Translations under genes and position numbers: made by a program | Shown: positions 28,399 through 37,297 of the stretch, one piece after another | How positions within the stretch are numbered: the first letter of the stretch is position 1 | Layout of the letters: each line of letters opens with the position of its first letter | The notes under the pieces: generated by a model | The model's database searches: none | Seen by the model: the letters and a program-made list of their open reading frames with translations, nothing else | Told to the model about the DNA's origin: nothing | Assembly (NCBI RefSeq): GCF_001690525.1 | Contig: NZ_LZGT01000101.1 | Location: 1 to 64,000, forward strand | Direction: 5' to 3' | Source: Gilliamella sp. App6-5 | GTDB taxonomy: Bacteria > Pseudomonadota > Gammaproteobacteria > Enterobacterales > Orbaceae | Length of the DNA: 64,000 nt

Positions 28399-28765
28399 CG
28401 TCCATGTTTGCTTCGTTAAAATCTTCTTCAGAGCTACGACGCTCATCTTTCGCTTTTAACATAGGTGAAGTTTCAGTTACAGCGTGTTTGGTGCGCATAA
28501 TTAAACTGCGAATTACTGCATCATTGAAACGGAAGTTATCTTCAAGCTCATTAATAGCTTCTTGAGTTGCTTCAACATTCATTAACACATAGTGTGCTTT
28601 GTGCAGTTTTTCGATAGGATAGGCTAATTGACGACGACCCCAATCTTCTAGACGATGGATTTTACCACCATCAGTGGTTAACGTACCAGTATAACGTTCA
28701 ATCATACTTGGCACTTGTTCACTTTGGTCTGGGTGAACCATAAATACTATTTCGTAATGACGCAT
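28382..28765 (-). CDS. rpsF: 30S ribosomal protein bS6
   Basis: The 127-residue protein starts [19 protein letters not shown] and includes [27 protein letters not shown], characteristic of S6. The acidic tail ([14 protein letters not shown]) resembles the glutamate tail that RimK extends in E. coli S6. It is the first gene of the operon, behind a clear promoter and a structured leader. Confidence 0.98.
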   Translation of the reverse strand: MRHYEIVFMVHPDQSEQVPSMIERYTGTLTTDGGKIHRLEDWGRRQLAYPIEKLHKAHYVLMNVEATQEAINELEDNFRFNDAVIRSLIMRTKHAVTETSPMLKAKDERRSSEEDFNEANMDDDSDE

Positions 28766-28860
28766 TATCGCTCCCTACGGATTAATCAGCTTTCTGTCGG
28801 GGCAACCGCAACCCATTGAAAGCAAGGAACATGAAAATAGGCGGTTGAAATCGACGGGGC
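28766..28860 (-). promoter_or_regulatory. rpsF leader, probable S6:S18-binding RNA element
   Basis: The untranslated leader of about 95 bases contains GGTTGCGGTTGCCCCGACAG (about 28,794-28,813) and complementary segments. In many bacteria the rpsF leader folds into a structure with a conserved CCG that mimics the S18/S6 site on 16S rRNA and gives feedback control. Position and sequence fit this, but the fold was not computed. Confidence 0.45.
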
Positions 28861-28889
28861 ATTATATATCAACTTATCATATTTGACAA
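28861..28889 (-). promoter_or_regulatory. Sigma-70 promoter of the rpsF operon
   Basis: On the minus strand: TTGTCA (28,889-28,884), 17-base spacer, TATAAT (28,866-28,861). This is the best sigma-70 match I found in the window, in line with strong ribosomal protein expression. Confidence 0.85.
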
Positions 28890-29246
28890 ATGAATATAAT
28901 AAGGTGACTTGAGGACTTGTATTACTTTTTTATGAAGGAAACTTCTGTTTTATCTTAGTTTTTAACAGAAGATATAGCTTCATATTATATCTGAAACGTA
29001 AAATATAAAAGATAAATATAATCAGTTATATATCTGAGTGTTTTTTACGGTGTTGGTTAACTATTTTACAAACTATCAATATCATTTAAATGATAAATAA
29101 AATTTACACAGTTTTGCACCGTTTTTTATATAAAAATGTATTTTAAATATGTAACGATTTCTATACATTTTTGCTATTAAAATATGTTATGCTTGTCAGT
29201 ATATATCAATTTTACGCATAGACGTTTGTATAAAAGGAGAAGTTTG
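28890..29246. other. Divergent intergenic region between rpsF and hinT
   Basis: AT-rich sequence without a gene. It should hold the hinT promoter, but no clear -35/-10 pair stands out. A weak candidate lies around TTGCTATTAAAATATGTTAT (29,170-29,189). Confidence 0.35.
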
Positions 29247-29594
29247 ATGGCTCAGGAAACTATTTTTAGCAAAATTATTCGAAGAGAAATCCCTGCCGAT
29301 ATCGTTTTTCAAGATGACAAAGTGACCGCTTTTCGAGATATTTCTCCTCAAGCGCCGACACATATTTTAATTATTCCTAACAAACTTATTCCAACCATAA
29401 ATGATATCACTGAACAAGACGAAACGTTATTAGGGCATATGATGATTGTCGCAGCTAAAATTGCAAACCAAGAAGGCATTGATGAAAGCGGATATCGTTT
29501 AATCATGAATTGTAATAAAGATGCTGGGCAAGAAGTTTTTCATATTCATATGCATCTATTAGGTGGTAAAAATTTAGGTCGATTAATAGGTTAA
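29247..29594 (+). CDS. hinT: HIT-family purine nucleoside phosphoramidase
   Basis: HinT hydrolyses adenosine 5'-phosphoramidates and acyl-adenylates in the cytoplasm. The 115-residue protein has the HIT signature: the histidine triad HIHMHLLGG near the C-terminus, preceded by NKDAGQEVF, plus [20 protein letters not shown] at the N-terminus. ATG 29247 (MAQETIF) follows AAGGAGAAG; the upstream ATG 29184 would add residues without family counterpart. It heads the hinT-lpoB-nagZ-tyrR run, as in enterobacteria but without ycfL and thiK. Confidence 0.95.
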   Translation: MAQETIFSKIIRREIPADIVFQDDKVTAFRDISPQAPTHILIIPNKLIPTINDITEQDETLLGHMMIVAAKIANQEGIDESGYRLIMNCNKDAGQEVFHIHMHLLGGKNLGRLIG

Positions 29595-29601
29595 ATATTA
29601 T

Positions 29602-30231
29602 ATGAAACAGATAAAACGCCTATTTGTTATTAGTGCAATGACTTGTGTATTAGCAGGTTGTCATCTTATTAGTCATACCCCAAAAGTTGAAGTAAAACCA
29701 CCCGTTGATGTCACTGAACCTGATGATACTGGGGTAGTTGAAACACCGCCTCAGATCGTTAAACAAACTGATTGGAACACAATATTATTACCATTTGTAA
29801 ATAAAATATTACACGTGTCACTTTCAAATAATGACAATAAAATTATTTTAATTAGTGACATTCAAAATCGTAGCGGTGATTATCTTGTAACAAATCAAAT
29901 TGATGACGCATTACATCAATTGATGAATAAACAAAATATGTTTACAGTCGTCAATAGGCAGTCAACAAACCAAGCTAAACAAGCGTTAGGTATTTCGGCT
30001 GATGATAAGTTTGTGTCACGTGGTAAGATGATAGGGTTAGCTAAATCAATCAATGCTGGATATGTGCTATTTACAACTATATATAAAGTACCAACTGAGA
30101 GTAATGATGCTAATCTTTCAGTCGAATTGCTATCAACACAAAGCGGAGAAATTTTAACAAAAGTGACATCGAAAGACTTCTCTTCACAACAAAATACTAA
30201 TAAAGATAACGTTTCAGAGGCACATGAATAA
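29602..30231 (+). CDS. lpoB: Penicillin-binding protein activator lipoprotein LpoB
   Basis: LpoB is an outer-membrane lipoprotein that reaches through the periplasm to activate PBP1b during peptidoglycan synthesis. The 209-residue precursor has a signal peptide with lipobox VLAGC (Cys20); the next residue is His, not Asp, as expected for outer-membrane sorting. A proline-rich flexible segment (about 27-52) is followed by a folded domain with IILISDIQNRSGDY, FTVVNRQ and AGYVLFTTIY, typical of LpoB/YcfM. It lies 7 bases after hinT and directly abuts nagZ. Confidence 0.9.
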   Translation: MKQIKRLFVISAMTCVLAGCHLISHTPKVEVKPPVDVTEPDDTGVVETPPQIVKQTDWNTILLPFVNKILHVSLSNNDNKIILISDIQNRSGDYLVTNQIDDALHQLMNKQNMFTVVNRQSTNQAKQALGISADDKFVSRGKMIGLAKSINAGYVLFTTIYKVPTESNDANLSVELLSTQSGEILTKVTSKDFSSQQNTNKDNVSEAHE

Positions 30232-31275
30232 ATGGGACCATTATTGATTGATGTCGAAGGTACTTCATTAACCGATGAAGATAAAGTGCTTTTGAAAAAT
30301 CCATTGATTGCAGGGGTGATTTTATTTAGTCGTAATTATCAAGATCAAGCTCAATTAATGGCATTGATAAAACAGATTCGAGCGGCTTCTTCACAGCGTT
30401 TATTAATTTCGGTCGATCATGAAGGTGGGCGTGTTCAGCGGTTTAGAGAGGGGTTTACGGCGATTCCTCCTGCGCAATCGTTTGCGGCGCTTAATAATCT
30501 AGAGCAAGCTAAGTCATTAGCCTTTGATGCCGGCTGGGTACTTGCTATGGAACTCATTGCCTTTGATATCGATCTTAGCTATGCGCCAGTGTTAGATTTA
30601 GGTCATGACTGCTTAGCTATTGGTACACGTTCGTTTCATCAAGATGCTAATATCGCTTATCAAGTTGCTTCTGCTATGATTGATGGTATGCATGCAGCAG
30701 GTATGAAAACAACGGGCAAACATTTTCCGGGACATGGTCATGTGATTGCTGACTCACATAAAGAAACACCCATTGATGATCGTGAAAAATCGTTGATTGA
30801 ACATGATATGCAAATATTTGCTAAGCTTATTGCCGATAAAAAACTCGATGCGATTATGCCTGCTCATGTTATCTATCCTGCTTTTAATAATAAACCGGCT
30901 AGTGGTTCATCGTATTGGCTTAAAACAGTACTTCGTAAGCAATTGCATTTTGATGGTATCATCTTTTCTGATGATTTATCAATGGAAGGCGCTTCAATAA
31001 TGGGCAATTATGCCGAGCGAGCGCAAGCGGCATTATCCGCAGGCTGTGATCTGCTTTTGGCTTGTAACAATAGACAAGGGACGTTAGCTATTTTAGACCA
31101 ATTGACGGCGTTAGATAAGGTTCATCCTTTAACATCAGATAAAGCAAAACGTTTACTAACCAATACAAAAATGACTTATTCAGAATTAACGAAAAGTTCT
31201 GAGTGGCAATATCGACGTGATAATTTAGTAAAACTTAGTGAAAAGTGGGCAAACTATGCAAGTAGCAATCATTGA
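30232..31275 (+). CDS. nagZ: Beta-N-acetylhexosaminidase NagZ
   Basis: NagZ is a cytoplasmic glycoside hydrolase family 3 enzyme that removes N-acetylglucosamine from recycled muropeptides. The 347-residue protein has GPLLIDVEGTSLT at the N-terminus, SVDHEGGRVQRFREGF, the GH3 signature KHFPGHGHVIADSHKETP containing the catalytic histidine, and IIFSDDLSMEGA with the nucleophile aspartate. Its ATG follows immediately on the lpoB stop codon, and its last 20 bases overlap tyrR. Confidence 0.96.
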   Translation: MGPLLIDVEGTSLTDEDKVLLKNPLIAGVILFSRNYQDQAQLMALIKQIRAASSQRLLISVDHEGGRVQRFREGFTAIPPAQSFAALNNLEQAKSLAFDAGWVLAMELIAFDIDLSYAPVLDLGHDCLAIGTRSFHQDANIAYQVASAMIDGMHAAGMKTTGKHFPGHGHVIADSHKETPIDDREKSLIEHDMQIFAKLIADKKLDAIMPAHVIYPAFNNKPASGSSYWLKTVLRKQLHFDGIIFSDDLSMEGASIMGNYAERAQAALSAGCDLLLACNNRQGTLAILDQLTALDKVHPLTSDKAKRLLTNTKMTYSELTKSSEWQYRRDNLVKLSEKWANYASSNH

Positions 31276-32497
31276 AATTGATAATAACCAACTTCTGGTT
31301 GCGTATAATCATGTCGCTAAGGCGTTATTTTCTGAGCATGCTTTAGTATTAAATCAACCTTTTGATTATCAAAAGATCTTCAATCTTGATAATATAATCA
31401 ATATAGATGAACAAGATGATACGATCATAGTTTTAAACTCTCAGCATTTTTTATTGCAAAGAGTAATGGGATCGTCTAAAACCCTATTTATTTTACAATC
31501 AATTGATTATCTAAAAAAACGATTATCAAAAATCAAAGTAGTGGGTGGGCATGCTTTTGATATTTTTGCCACCGAAAGTTTGGTTATGCAAAAACTCATT
31601 GCTCAAGCTAAAGCCTTTTCTATACAACGCGAACCATTATTAATATCTGGTGAAACTGGCACAGGTAAAGATTTACTGGCTAATGCTTGCCATCAATATA
31701 GTCCACGCGGTGATCAAACCTTTCTAGCATTAAACTGTGCAGCCATGCCTGATGATGTGGTCGAAAGTGAATTATATGGACATGCAGCAGGCGCCTACCC
31801 TGGTGCTATTGAGAATAAAAAAGGCTTTTTTGAGCAAGCTAATGGTGGATCTGTATTGCTTGATGGCATTGATGAAATGTCTTTTCAAATGCAAACCAAA
31901 TTACTCCGTTTTATTAATGATGGTTATTTTCGCCGTGTGGGTGATGATGATGAAGTCTATGTTGATGTAAGAATTATTTGCGCTACAAAAGTCGATTTAG
32001 CTGAGTTGGTCGAACAAGGTAAATTTAGAAAAGATCTTTACTACAGACTGAATGTGTTGTCGCTTAATTTACCTTCTTTACAAGAGCGCAAAGATGATAT
32101 TGCGCTACTGGTTCACATTTTTGTTAATGAGTTTGCCAATAAACAAGGCATCATTCCACCAACAGTTGATGATAATGTCATTGATTATTTAACTGGTTAT
32201 TCATGGCCGGGTAATGTACGGCAACTTAAAAATATCCTTTATTCTGCATTGGCGCAATTGAAAGCGCCTAAGTTAACCGCCAAAGATATCGTGTTACCAA
32301 CTTCAAGCACATCGCAATTATCATGGGTTAGCAATATTGAAAATAAAACTTTAGATCAAATGACTAAACAATTTGAGAAAGAGATTTTATTAAAATTATA
32401 TGGCCAATTCCCAAGTTCAAGAAAACTTGCTAAAAGACTAGGTGTATCGCATACGGCGATTGCGAATAAATTGCGGGAATATGGGATAGGGCGGTAG
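31256..32497 (+). CDS. tyrR: TyrR-type transcriptional regulator lacking the ACT domain
   Basis: TyrR controls aromatic amino acid genes. The 413-residue protein has a shortened N-terminal part, an AAA+ domain (Walker A GETGTGKD, VLLDGIDEMS for Walker B), and the TyrR helix-turn-helix LAKRLGVSHTAIANKLREYG at the end. E. coli TyrR has about 513 residues; the missing 100 at the N-terminus correspond to the ligand-binding ACT domain. The sigma-54 contact loop GAFTGA is degenerate (GAYPGA), as expected for TyrR, which acts with sigma-70. The chosen start ATG 31256 lies within nagZ; GTG 31238 is possible. Loss of the ACT domain implies altered effector response. Confidence 0.88.
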   Translation: MQVAIIEIDNNQLLVAYNHVAKALFSEHALVLNQPFDYQKIFNLDNIINIDEQDDTIIVLNSQHFLLQRVMGSSKTLFILQSIDYLKKRLSKIKVVGGHAFDIFATESLVMQKLIAQAKAFSIQREPLLISGETGTGKDLLANACHQYSPRGDQTFLALNCAAMPDDVVESELYGHAAGAYPGAIENKKGFFEQANGGSVLLDGIDEMSFQMQTKLLRFINDGYFRRVGDDDEVYVDVRIICATKVDLAELVEQGKFRKDLYYRLNVLSLNLPSLQERKDDIALLVHIFVNEFANKQGIIPPTVDDNVIDYLTGYSWPGNVRQLKNILYSALAQLKAPKLTAKDIVLPTSSTSQLSWVSNIENKTLDQMTKQFEKEILLKLYGQFPSSRKLAKRLGVSHTAIANKLREYGIGR

Positions 32498-32547
32498 GTT
32501 TTATCTGGAAAGCTAAAATAATACAAAGAATATAGGATATACAGCTT

Positions 32548-33660
32548 ATGATTGAAATCTTAAAAAGATTTAATAGATATAGAAATAATAAATTTAAGGA
32601 GCTTAAAAATATTTTTAGAACAGTTAAATTAAATAGGCAAAAAAAAGTAAAAAGTCTATTTGATCTTGATAAATGCCACTCTATTTTGATCGTTATGTGC
32701 GATTATGGTATCGGTGATGCTATTGTAACATCTTTTCTCATTTATGAATTAAGAAAAAATAATTACAATGTTAGTGTTGTAGCTGATGATCGGCTTAGTT
32801 TTTTATTTGATCATTTCATAGAAGTTGATAATGCGTTTTTTTTTAACAAGAAAAATATTAAAAAATTTATTAGAAGTATAAAAAAAATAAAAATAGATCT
32901 TGCTATTGATTTATATGATGAGGGAAATAATAGTCTAAGAAGAGTGGAAATAATATCTTCTTTTAAGCCAGCGCATACCTTAGGCTTCAATCAGCCAAAG
33001 TATAAACAATATGACACATCAATTTCCTATTCAGGTTATGATGCTCATATAACGGAAAGAAGTTGCATGGTCCTTAATTTTTTAAGTATCGATTATGATA
33101 TCACTAAATATTATTTAAATGTACAAGATACAGAATTACAAGTAGCTAAGAAGTTTGTAGAGAAAATTTGTAATGGATTAAACAAGTTTATTATTGTTTT
33201 TAATCCGTTTGGATCAACTAAAACAAAAAGTTTTTCACTTCAGCAGATAGAAAAAATTACTGAATTTTTAGCTCAACAAAAAAATTGTATTACTATCGTT
33301 GTAGGTGAGCAGAAAGAAATTGCGTCTATATATGAATTACCTAATGTTTATATCAATAAGAATCCTTCTTTTATTGTTACGTCTGCTTTAGTTTCCTTAT
33401 CTAATTTGGTTATTACTGTTGATACATCCATTGTTCATGTAGCATCTGCATATAACATCCCTATGGTAGCAGTATATAATAATCGTTATAACTTATGCTT
33501 TGACTTAAACAAAGTTTGGGCACCGATAAGTAATAATTTTGAATTAATTTTTACAAATGAAAATAGAGGAACCGAATTGGGGGATCCTGTTTCTAATTTA
33601 GATACTCAATTTATCATTGAAAAAATCAGTAAAATTTTGAGTGTTAATTTGGAGTATTGA
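32548..33660 (+). CDS. Glycosyltransferase family 9 (heptosyltransferase-like)
   Basis: A 370-residue cytoplasmic protein that should add heptose to the LPS core at the inner membrane. Seen: an N-terminal nucleotide-sugar fold with IVMCDYGIGDAIVTSFLIYEL (glycine loop GIGD), the second-domain strand IIVFNPFGSTKTKSFS, and the C-terminal VITVDTSIVHVASAYNIPMVAVY, the ADP-heptose-binding element of GT9. The basic N-terminus may bind the membrane. A T9 tract (32,836-32,844) and an A8 tract (around 32,880) lie within the coding region. It resembles the minus-strand GT9 gene at 44,601-45,689. I cannot assign it to WaaC, WaaF or WaaQ. Confidence 0.82.
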   Translation: MIEILKRFNRYRNNKFKELKNIFRTVKLNRQKKVKSLFDLDKCHSILIVMCDYGIGDAIVTSFLIYELRKNNYNVSVVADDRLSFLFDHFIEVDNAFFFNKKNIKKFIRSIKKIKIDLAIDLYDEGNNSLRRVEIISSFKPAHTLGFNQPKYKQYDTSISYSGYDAHITERSCMVLNFLSIDYDITKYYLNVQDTELQVAKKFVEKICNGLNKFIIVFNPFGSTKTKSFSLQQIEKITEFLAQQKNCITIVVGEQKEIASIYELPNVYINKNPSFIVTSALVSLSNLVITVDTSIVHVASAYNIPMVAVYNNRYNLCFDLNKVWAPISNNFELIFTNENRGTELGDPVSNLDTQFIIEKISKILSVNLEY

Positions 33661-33773
33661 TGATAAACAGTATAGATTAATGCCCCAAATTGTAATTTAG
33701 GTTATAGGTAATATACTGAATAAATTGATTAAATTTTTCTATCTTTTGAATCTTTAAGTTTTTGTTGATTATG

Positions 33774-34350
33774 CTATATCACCATTAAAGCGCGTATCAC
33801 TCTTTCAACTTTTCCATTTGTTTGTGGGATGACTGGTTTAGTGAATTTTGGGTCTATTAGATGATTATTACACCTTTTAACAAATAGATGTTTGCCTATT
33901 CCTTGATATTCATTTACGTTATCCGAATAAATGGCGGCATAAAACTCCCGTGGAAAATTATCAATGCCAAACAAATAAATATTCTCGTGTCTTTTGTTTC
34001 GTTTTATTTTTAAGTAATGATAAACGTTTGATGTCAACGTGTAGCATTTCGCCCAGATAGGTTTTTTATAGGGTTTAGCTTGTCGTCTTAATTTATCTTT
34101 AATAGATTTTTCAACTTTAACCAGATGTTTAATACCAATAACGTTCATTCTTACTGGCTAAAGGGACAAAAAGCTTTAAGTGAGCTTTCTTTAGTATGTG
34201 ATAAATGGTCTGGCGACTGACCAAAGCGTTTAGCCAAATCAGTGACGGTTATTTCTTCTTTATGATAGAGGTGCCATATCTCTTGTTTGTGATAAGAAGT
34301 TAGTTTTGTTGTTTTATGTATCTTCATTACCGTAGTTTTTCTTAATTACT
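33774..34350 (-). mobile_element. Decayed IS481-family insertion sequence
   Basis: On the minus strand the N-terminal helix-turn-helix (LAKRFGQSPD, around 34,200-34,240) is in one frame and ends at a stop near 34,155. The next frame (34,148-33,774, 124 codons) continues with KVEKSIKDKLRRQAKPY, the degraded DDE region YLFGIDNFPREFYAAIYSDN, and PQTNGKVERVIRAL near the C-terminus. These are the expected parts of an IS481 transposase, but frameshifts and an internal deletion between the second and third catalytic residues make it dead. It separates the first GT9 gene from the twin GT9-like genes, and it shares sequence with the two relics beside the DUF3829 genes. Confidence 0.75.
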
Positions 34351-34562
34351 GTAAACAACGGGAATAATTCCTACAAATAATTAAATAAATTTAATAACTA
34401 TTATTAACTATTTTTCTTTCCAAATTAGTTGTTTATAGTATAAAATTTCTAACATGAGCTGTAGTATACAATCAATATGCTATTTCATAGCTCCACCTGA
34501 TTCTCAGTTAAGATATGTTTTTAATTTTAAATTTAAAGTAATACAAGAGGTTAATATCTAGT

Positions 34563-35756
34563 ATGAGTTATCTTGATGAGTTGCAAAGAAAAGTCAATAA
34601 ATATAAAAATAAATATTTTTTTAACAATAAAAAAATAGCCATTAAATTAATTTGGTGGAACTTAGTTCAACTATTTAGTCTTAGAAACAAACAAGAAAAG
34701 ATATCTAAGGACAATTTTAATAAAATAGCATTATATTTCTCTGGTGGTATTGGCGATATTTTAATTGGCTTTAACTATGCTTGTTATTTGCTTGAATATT
34801 TAAAAAAATGCAATATTAGTATTGATATTTACGTTAATAATGCCGGAATGGTAAAAGCATTAGATGGAGGAGCTGATTTTAATATTTATTCAAATACCAG
34901 TGAGGAATCCCATAAATATTTATTAAAGATTGGATTGGTCCGATATCCTCAGATATTAGAGGATAACATTGTTTATTCAAAATATCGTAAAAATGAAAGA
35001 TTGCTGAAGTTAGTTCAAGTTTATAGAGAATTTTATGCAAATAATCCCCGCTTTTTTGAATATCTCCCTTTTATGGATGGTATGACAAACCAGTATTCCC
35101 TGATTAATGGGCAAAGAAGAATACAACAGCCTGATATAGGACATATTTTAAATATTAGTTGTGATTTTAAATATTCACCTAAAGTTTCCCATGAAAAAAG
35201 AATTTTAAATAACTTAGGATTAGAGCCTGGAAGTTATATTACTATCAACAGAGGCGTAGATAATCAAGGCAGTGTAATTGAATCGACAAAATTATGGAAT
35301 GTAGCTTGTTACAATAAGTTAGTTGAATTGATTAAAAATAATTTTAAAAATTTTAAAATTATTCAATTAGGTGCTTCTACTGAGCGATGCGAACTAATAA
35401 AGAATGTTGATATAAATTTAGTGGGAGAAACTTCTCTGGATGGACTGAAAGTATTACTTAAAAACTCTATATTACATATTGATAGTGAAGGTGGAATGGT
35501 TCATTTGCGAAAAGCACTTAACGGTGGCGTATCAGTTGTTATTTTTGGCCCTACATTATCAGATTTTTATGGATATGTAACTAATATAAATATTTCATCA
35601 AAAGCTTGTCCTTTTAGCTGTGAATGGCTAAATGAAACTTGGAGTAAAACCTGTATTAACCGTACTAATAAACATATTTGTATGGAAAGTATAAGCCCTT
35701 ATGAAGTTTTTAAAGAGGTGAAAAAAGTTTTAAATCATGATGAAAAGATGCACTAG
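34563..35756 (+). CDS. GT9-like glycosyltransferase with four-cysteine C-terminal finger, twin 1
   Basis: A 397-residue protein. The N-terminal fold carries ALYFSGGIGDILIGFNYACYL; the second domain has KIIQLGASTERCELI and the donor-binding stretch LHIDSEGGMVHLRKALNGG, all GT9-like. The last 50 residues hold four cysteines spaced C-x3-C-x10-C-x8-C (ACPFSCEW to HICMESI). The same spacing occurs in twin 2. A cysteine finger near the C-terminus is known from bacterial autotransporter heptosyltransferases of the TibC/Aah type, where it binds iron; this protein may belong there or to a related LPS branch. ATG 34563 follows AGAGG at some distance. Confidence 0.72.
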   Translation: MSYLDELQRKVNKYKNKYFFNNKKIAIKLIWWNLVQLFSLRNKQEKISKDNFNKIALYFSGGIGDILIGFNYACYLLEYLKKCNISIDIYVNNAGMVKALDGGADFNIYSNTSEESHKYLLKIGLVRYPQILEDNIVYSKYRKNERLLKLVQVYREFYANNPRFFEYLPFMDGMTNQYSLINGQRRIQQPDIGHILNISCDFKYSPKVSHEKRILNNLGLEPGSYITINRGVDNQGSVIESTKLWNVACYNKLVELIKNNFKNFKIIQLGASTERCELIKNVDINLVGETSLDGLKVLLKNSILHIDSEGGMVHLRKALNGGVSVVIFGPTLSDFYGYVTNINISSKACPFSCEWLNETWSKTCINRTNKHICMESISPYEVFKEVKKVLNHDEKMH

Positions 35757-36079
35757 TATATAGTTTCATAATAATTTATTAAATTTTAATTGTTTTGTTA
35801 AATAATGTTTTAATGATTTTGCTATAATTTATATAGTGATTTAATTTAAGCAATTAGTTTGAATACTAAGTAGTTTTTCTAATAATTTTCTGCACGTTGA
35901 GTTATAATGGCTCGCCTTATAGAAAGAGCGATTTTGTCATGTTATTGGATGTGATTTTAATTATAAAAATTGCTAAAAAGATTAATAGTAACAAAGTTGG
36001 CTCAATATAATGCGTATTAATAACTATTATTATTAATAATAATAGCTTAAAACATTGGCACGTTATGAGTAAATTAATT
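35757..36079. other. Intergenic region between the GT9-like twins
   Basis: No gene. A TATAAT (about 35,903-35,908) suggests a promoter for twin 2 but lacks a good -35. A perfect palindrome CTATTATTATTAATAATAATAG-type repeat (36,022-36,045) lies shortly before twin 2. Confidence 0.4.
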
Positions 36080-37276
36080 ATGAGCTACTTCGATAAATTA
36101 CAGCAAAAAGTCAATAAATATAAATTGCTTTATTCTAATAAACATAAAAAAGCTGCAATAAAATTGATATGGTGGAATTTCTGCAAGCTTTTTGAGTTTA
36201 AATTAGGTTCACAATTTAATAAATCACGTAAAACTCAATATAGGTTAGATAGAATATCATTTTTTGTCACTGGAGGCATCGGTGATATATTGATTAGTTT
36301 TAATTATTGTTCTTATCTATTAGCATTTTTGAAAGATGAAATTAAATGTATCGATATTTTTGTACAAAATCAATTTTTAGTTCAAGAATTAATAGGAGAT
36401 TCCTGTTTTAATGTTTATCCTGTAACAGAGTGGAACCAAGATGAAAGTATTTATTTATTAGACTTCAGAATCGATCGTTTTCCTTTTATTGTTAATAACC
36501 ATTTATCATTAATAGATGCTAATTCAAATCCGAAAACAAGGGAATTAGTTAAATTGTATGAGGAATTCTACCAATTAAATAAAAAAATTGTTTATCAACC
36601 ACCTCAAATTGATTCTTTAAGTATTCAATACTCTATTATAAATAGGCAAAATAGAATGCAGCAGCCTGATATTTATGGTTATTTGAATATTTCTGGTGAT
36701 AATTACAAATTTGTACCCTCTATTTTTAACGATAAAGAGGTTTTAAAAGCATTTGGTTTACATGAGGGAAAATTTATTACTCTTAATCGAGGCGTTGACG
36801 GAACAAATCCTCATTGTGAATCAACAAAACTTTATCCACTTGATTATTACAATTCTCTTGTTAAGCTAATAAAAAGTGAATTTAAAGAATATAAAATTGT
36901 GCAATTAGGTGTTTCAGCAGATAGATGTCAGTTCATCGATGATGTTGATCTAAATTTAGTAGGGAAAACTTCATTAAATCAATTAAAAGCAATTTTAAAA
37001 AATTCATTTTTGCATATTGATGGAGAAGGTGGAATGGTTCATTTACGTAAATCTTTAAATGGAAGCGTTTCAGTAGTCATTTTTGGACCTACATCATCAA
37101 ATTTTTATGGTTATTCAAATAATGTAAATATTTCTTCCAATGCATGTCCCGTTAGTTGTGAATGGATAAATGATAATTGGGCATCGTATTGTATAAATAA
37201 ACAAAATAATCATACTTGTATGAAAAGTATTAAACCAATTCTTATCTTTGAAGAAATTAAAAAAATATTAAAATAG
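36080..37276 (+). CDS. GT9-like glycosyltransferase with four-cysteine C-terminal finger, twin 2
   Basis: A paralogue of the preceding gene, about 398 residues, with the same plan: MSYFDKLQQKVNKYK start, FVTGGIGDILISFNY, KIVQLGVSADRCQFI, LHIDGEGGMVHLRKSLNGS and the C-x3-C-x10-C-x8-C end (ACPVSCEW to HTCMKSI). The start at ATG 36080 was chosen because it aligns with twin 1; ATG 36065 is possible and neither has a clear ribosome binding site. Divergence is substantial in the middle (residues 100-200), so the copies are old and may use different acceptors. hldE follows after 21 bases, tying the gene to heptose metabolism. Confidence 0.72.
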   Translation: MSYFDKLQQKVNKYKLLYSNKHKKAAIKLIWWNFCKLFEFKLGSQFNKSRKTQYRLDRISFFVTGGIGDILISFNYCSYLLAFLKDEIKCIDIFVQNQFLVQELIGDSCFNVYPVTEWNQDESIYLLDFRIDRFPFIVNNHLSLIDANSNPKTRELVKLYEEFYQLNKKIVYQPPQIDSLSIQYSIINRQNRMQQPDIYGYLNISGDNYKFVPSIFNDKEVLKAFGLHEGKFITLNRGVDGTNPHCESTKLYPLDYYNSLVKLIKSEFKEYKIVQLGVSADRCQFIDDVDLNLVGKTSLNQLKAILKNSFLHIDGEGGMVHLRKSLNGSVSVVIFGPTSSNFYGYSNNVNISSNACPVSCEWINDNWASYCINKQNNHTCMKSIKPILIFEEIKKILK

Positions 37277-37297
37277 TAAAATTGGGGGATATAGCAA

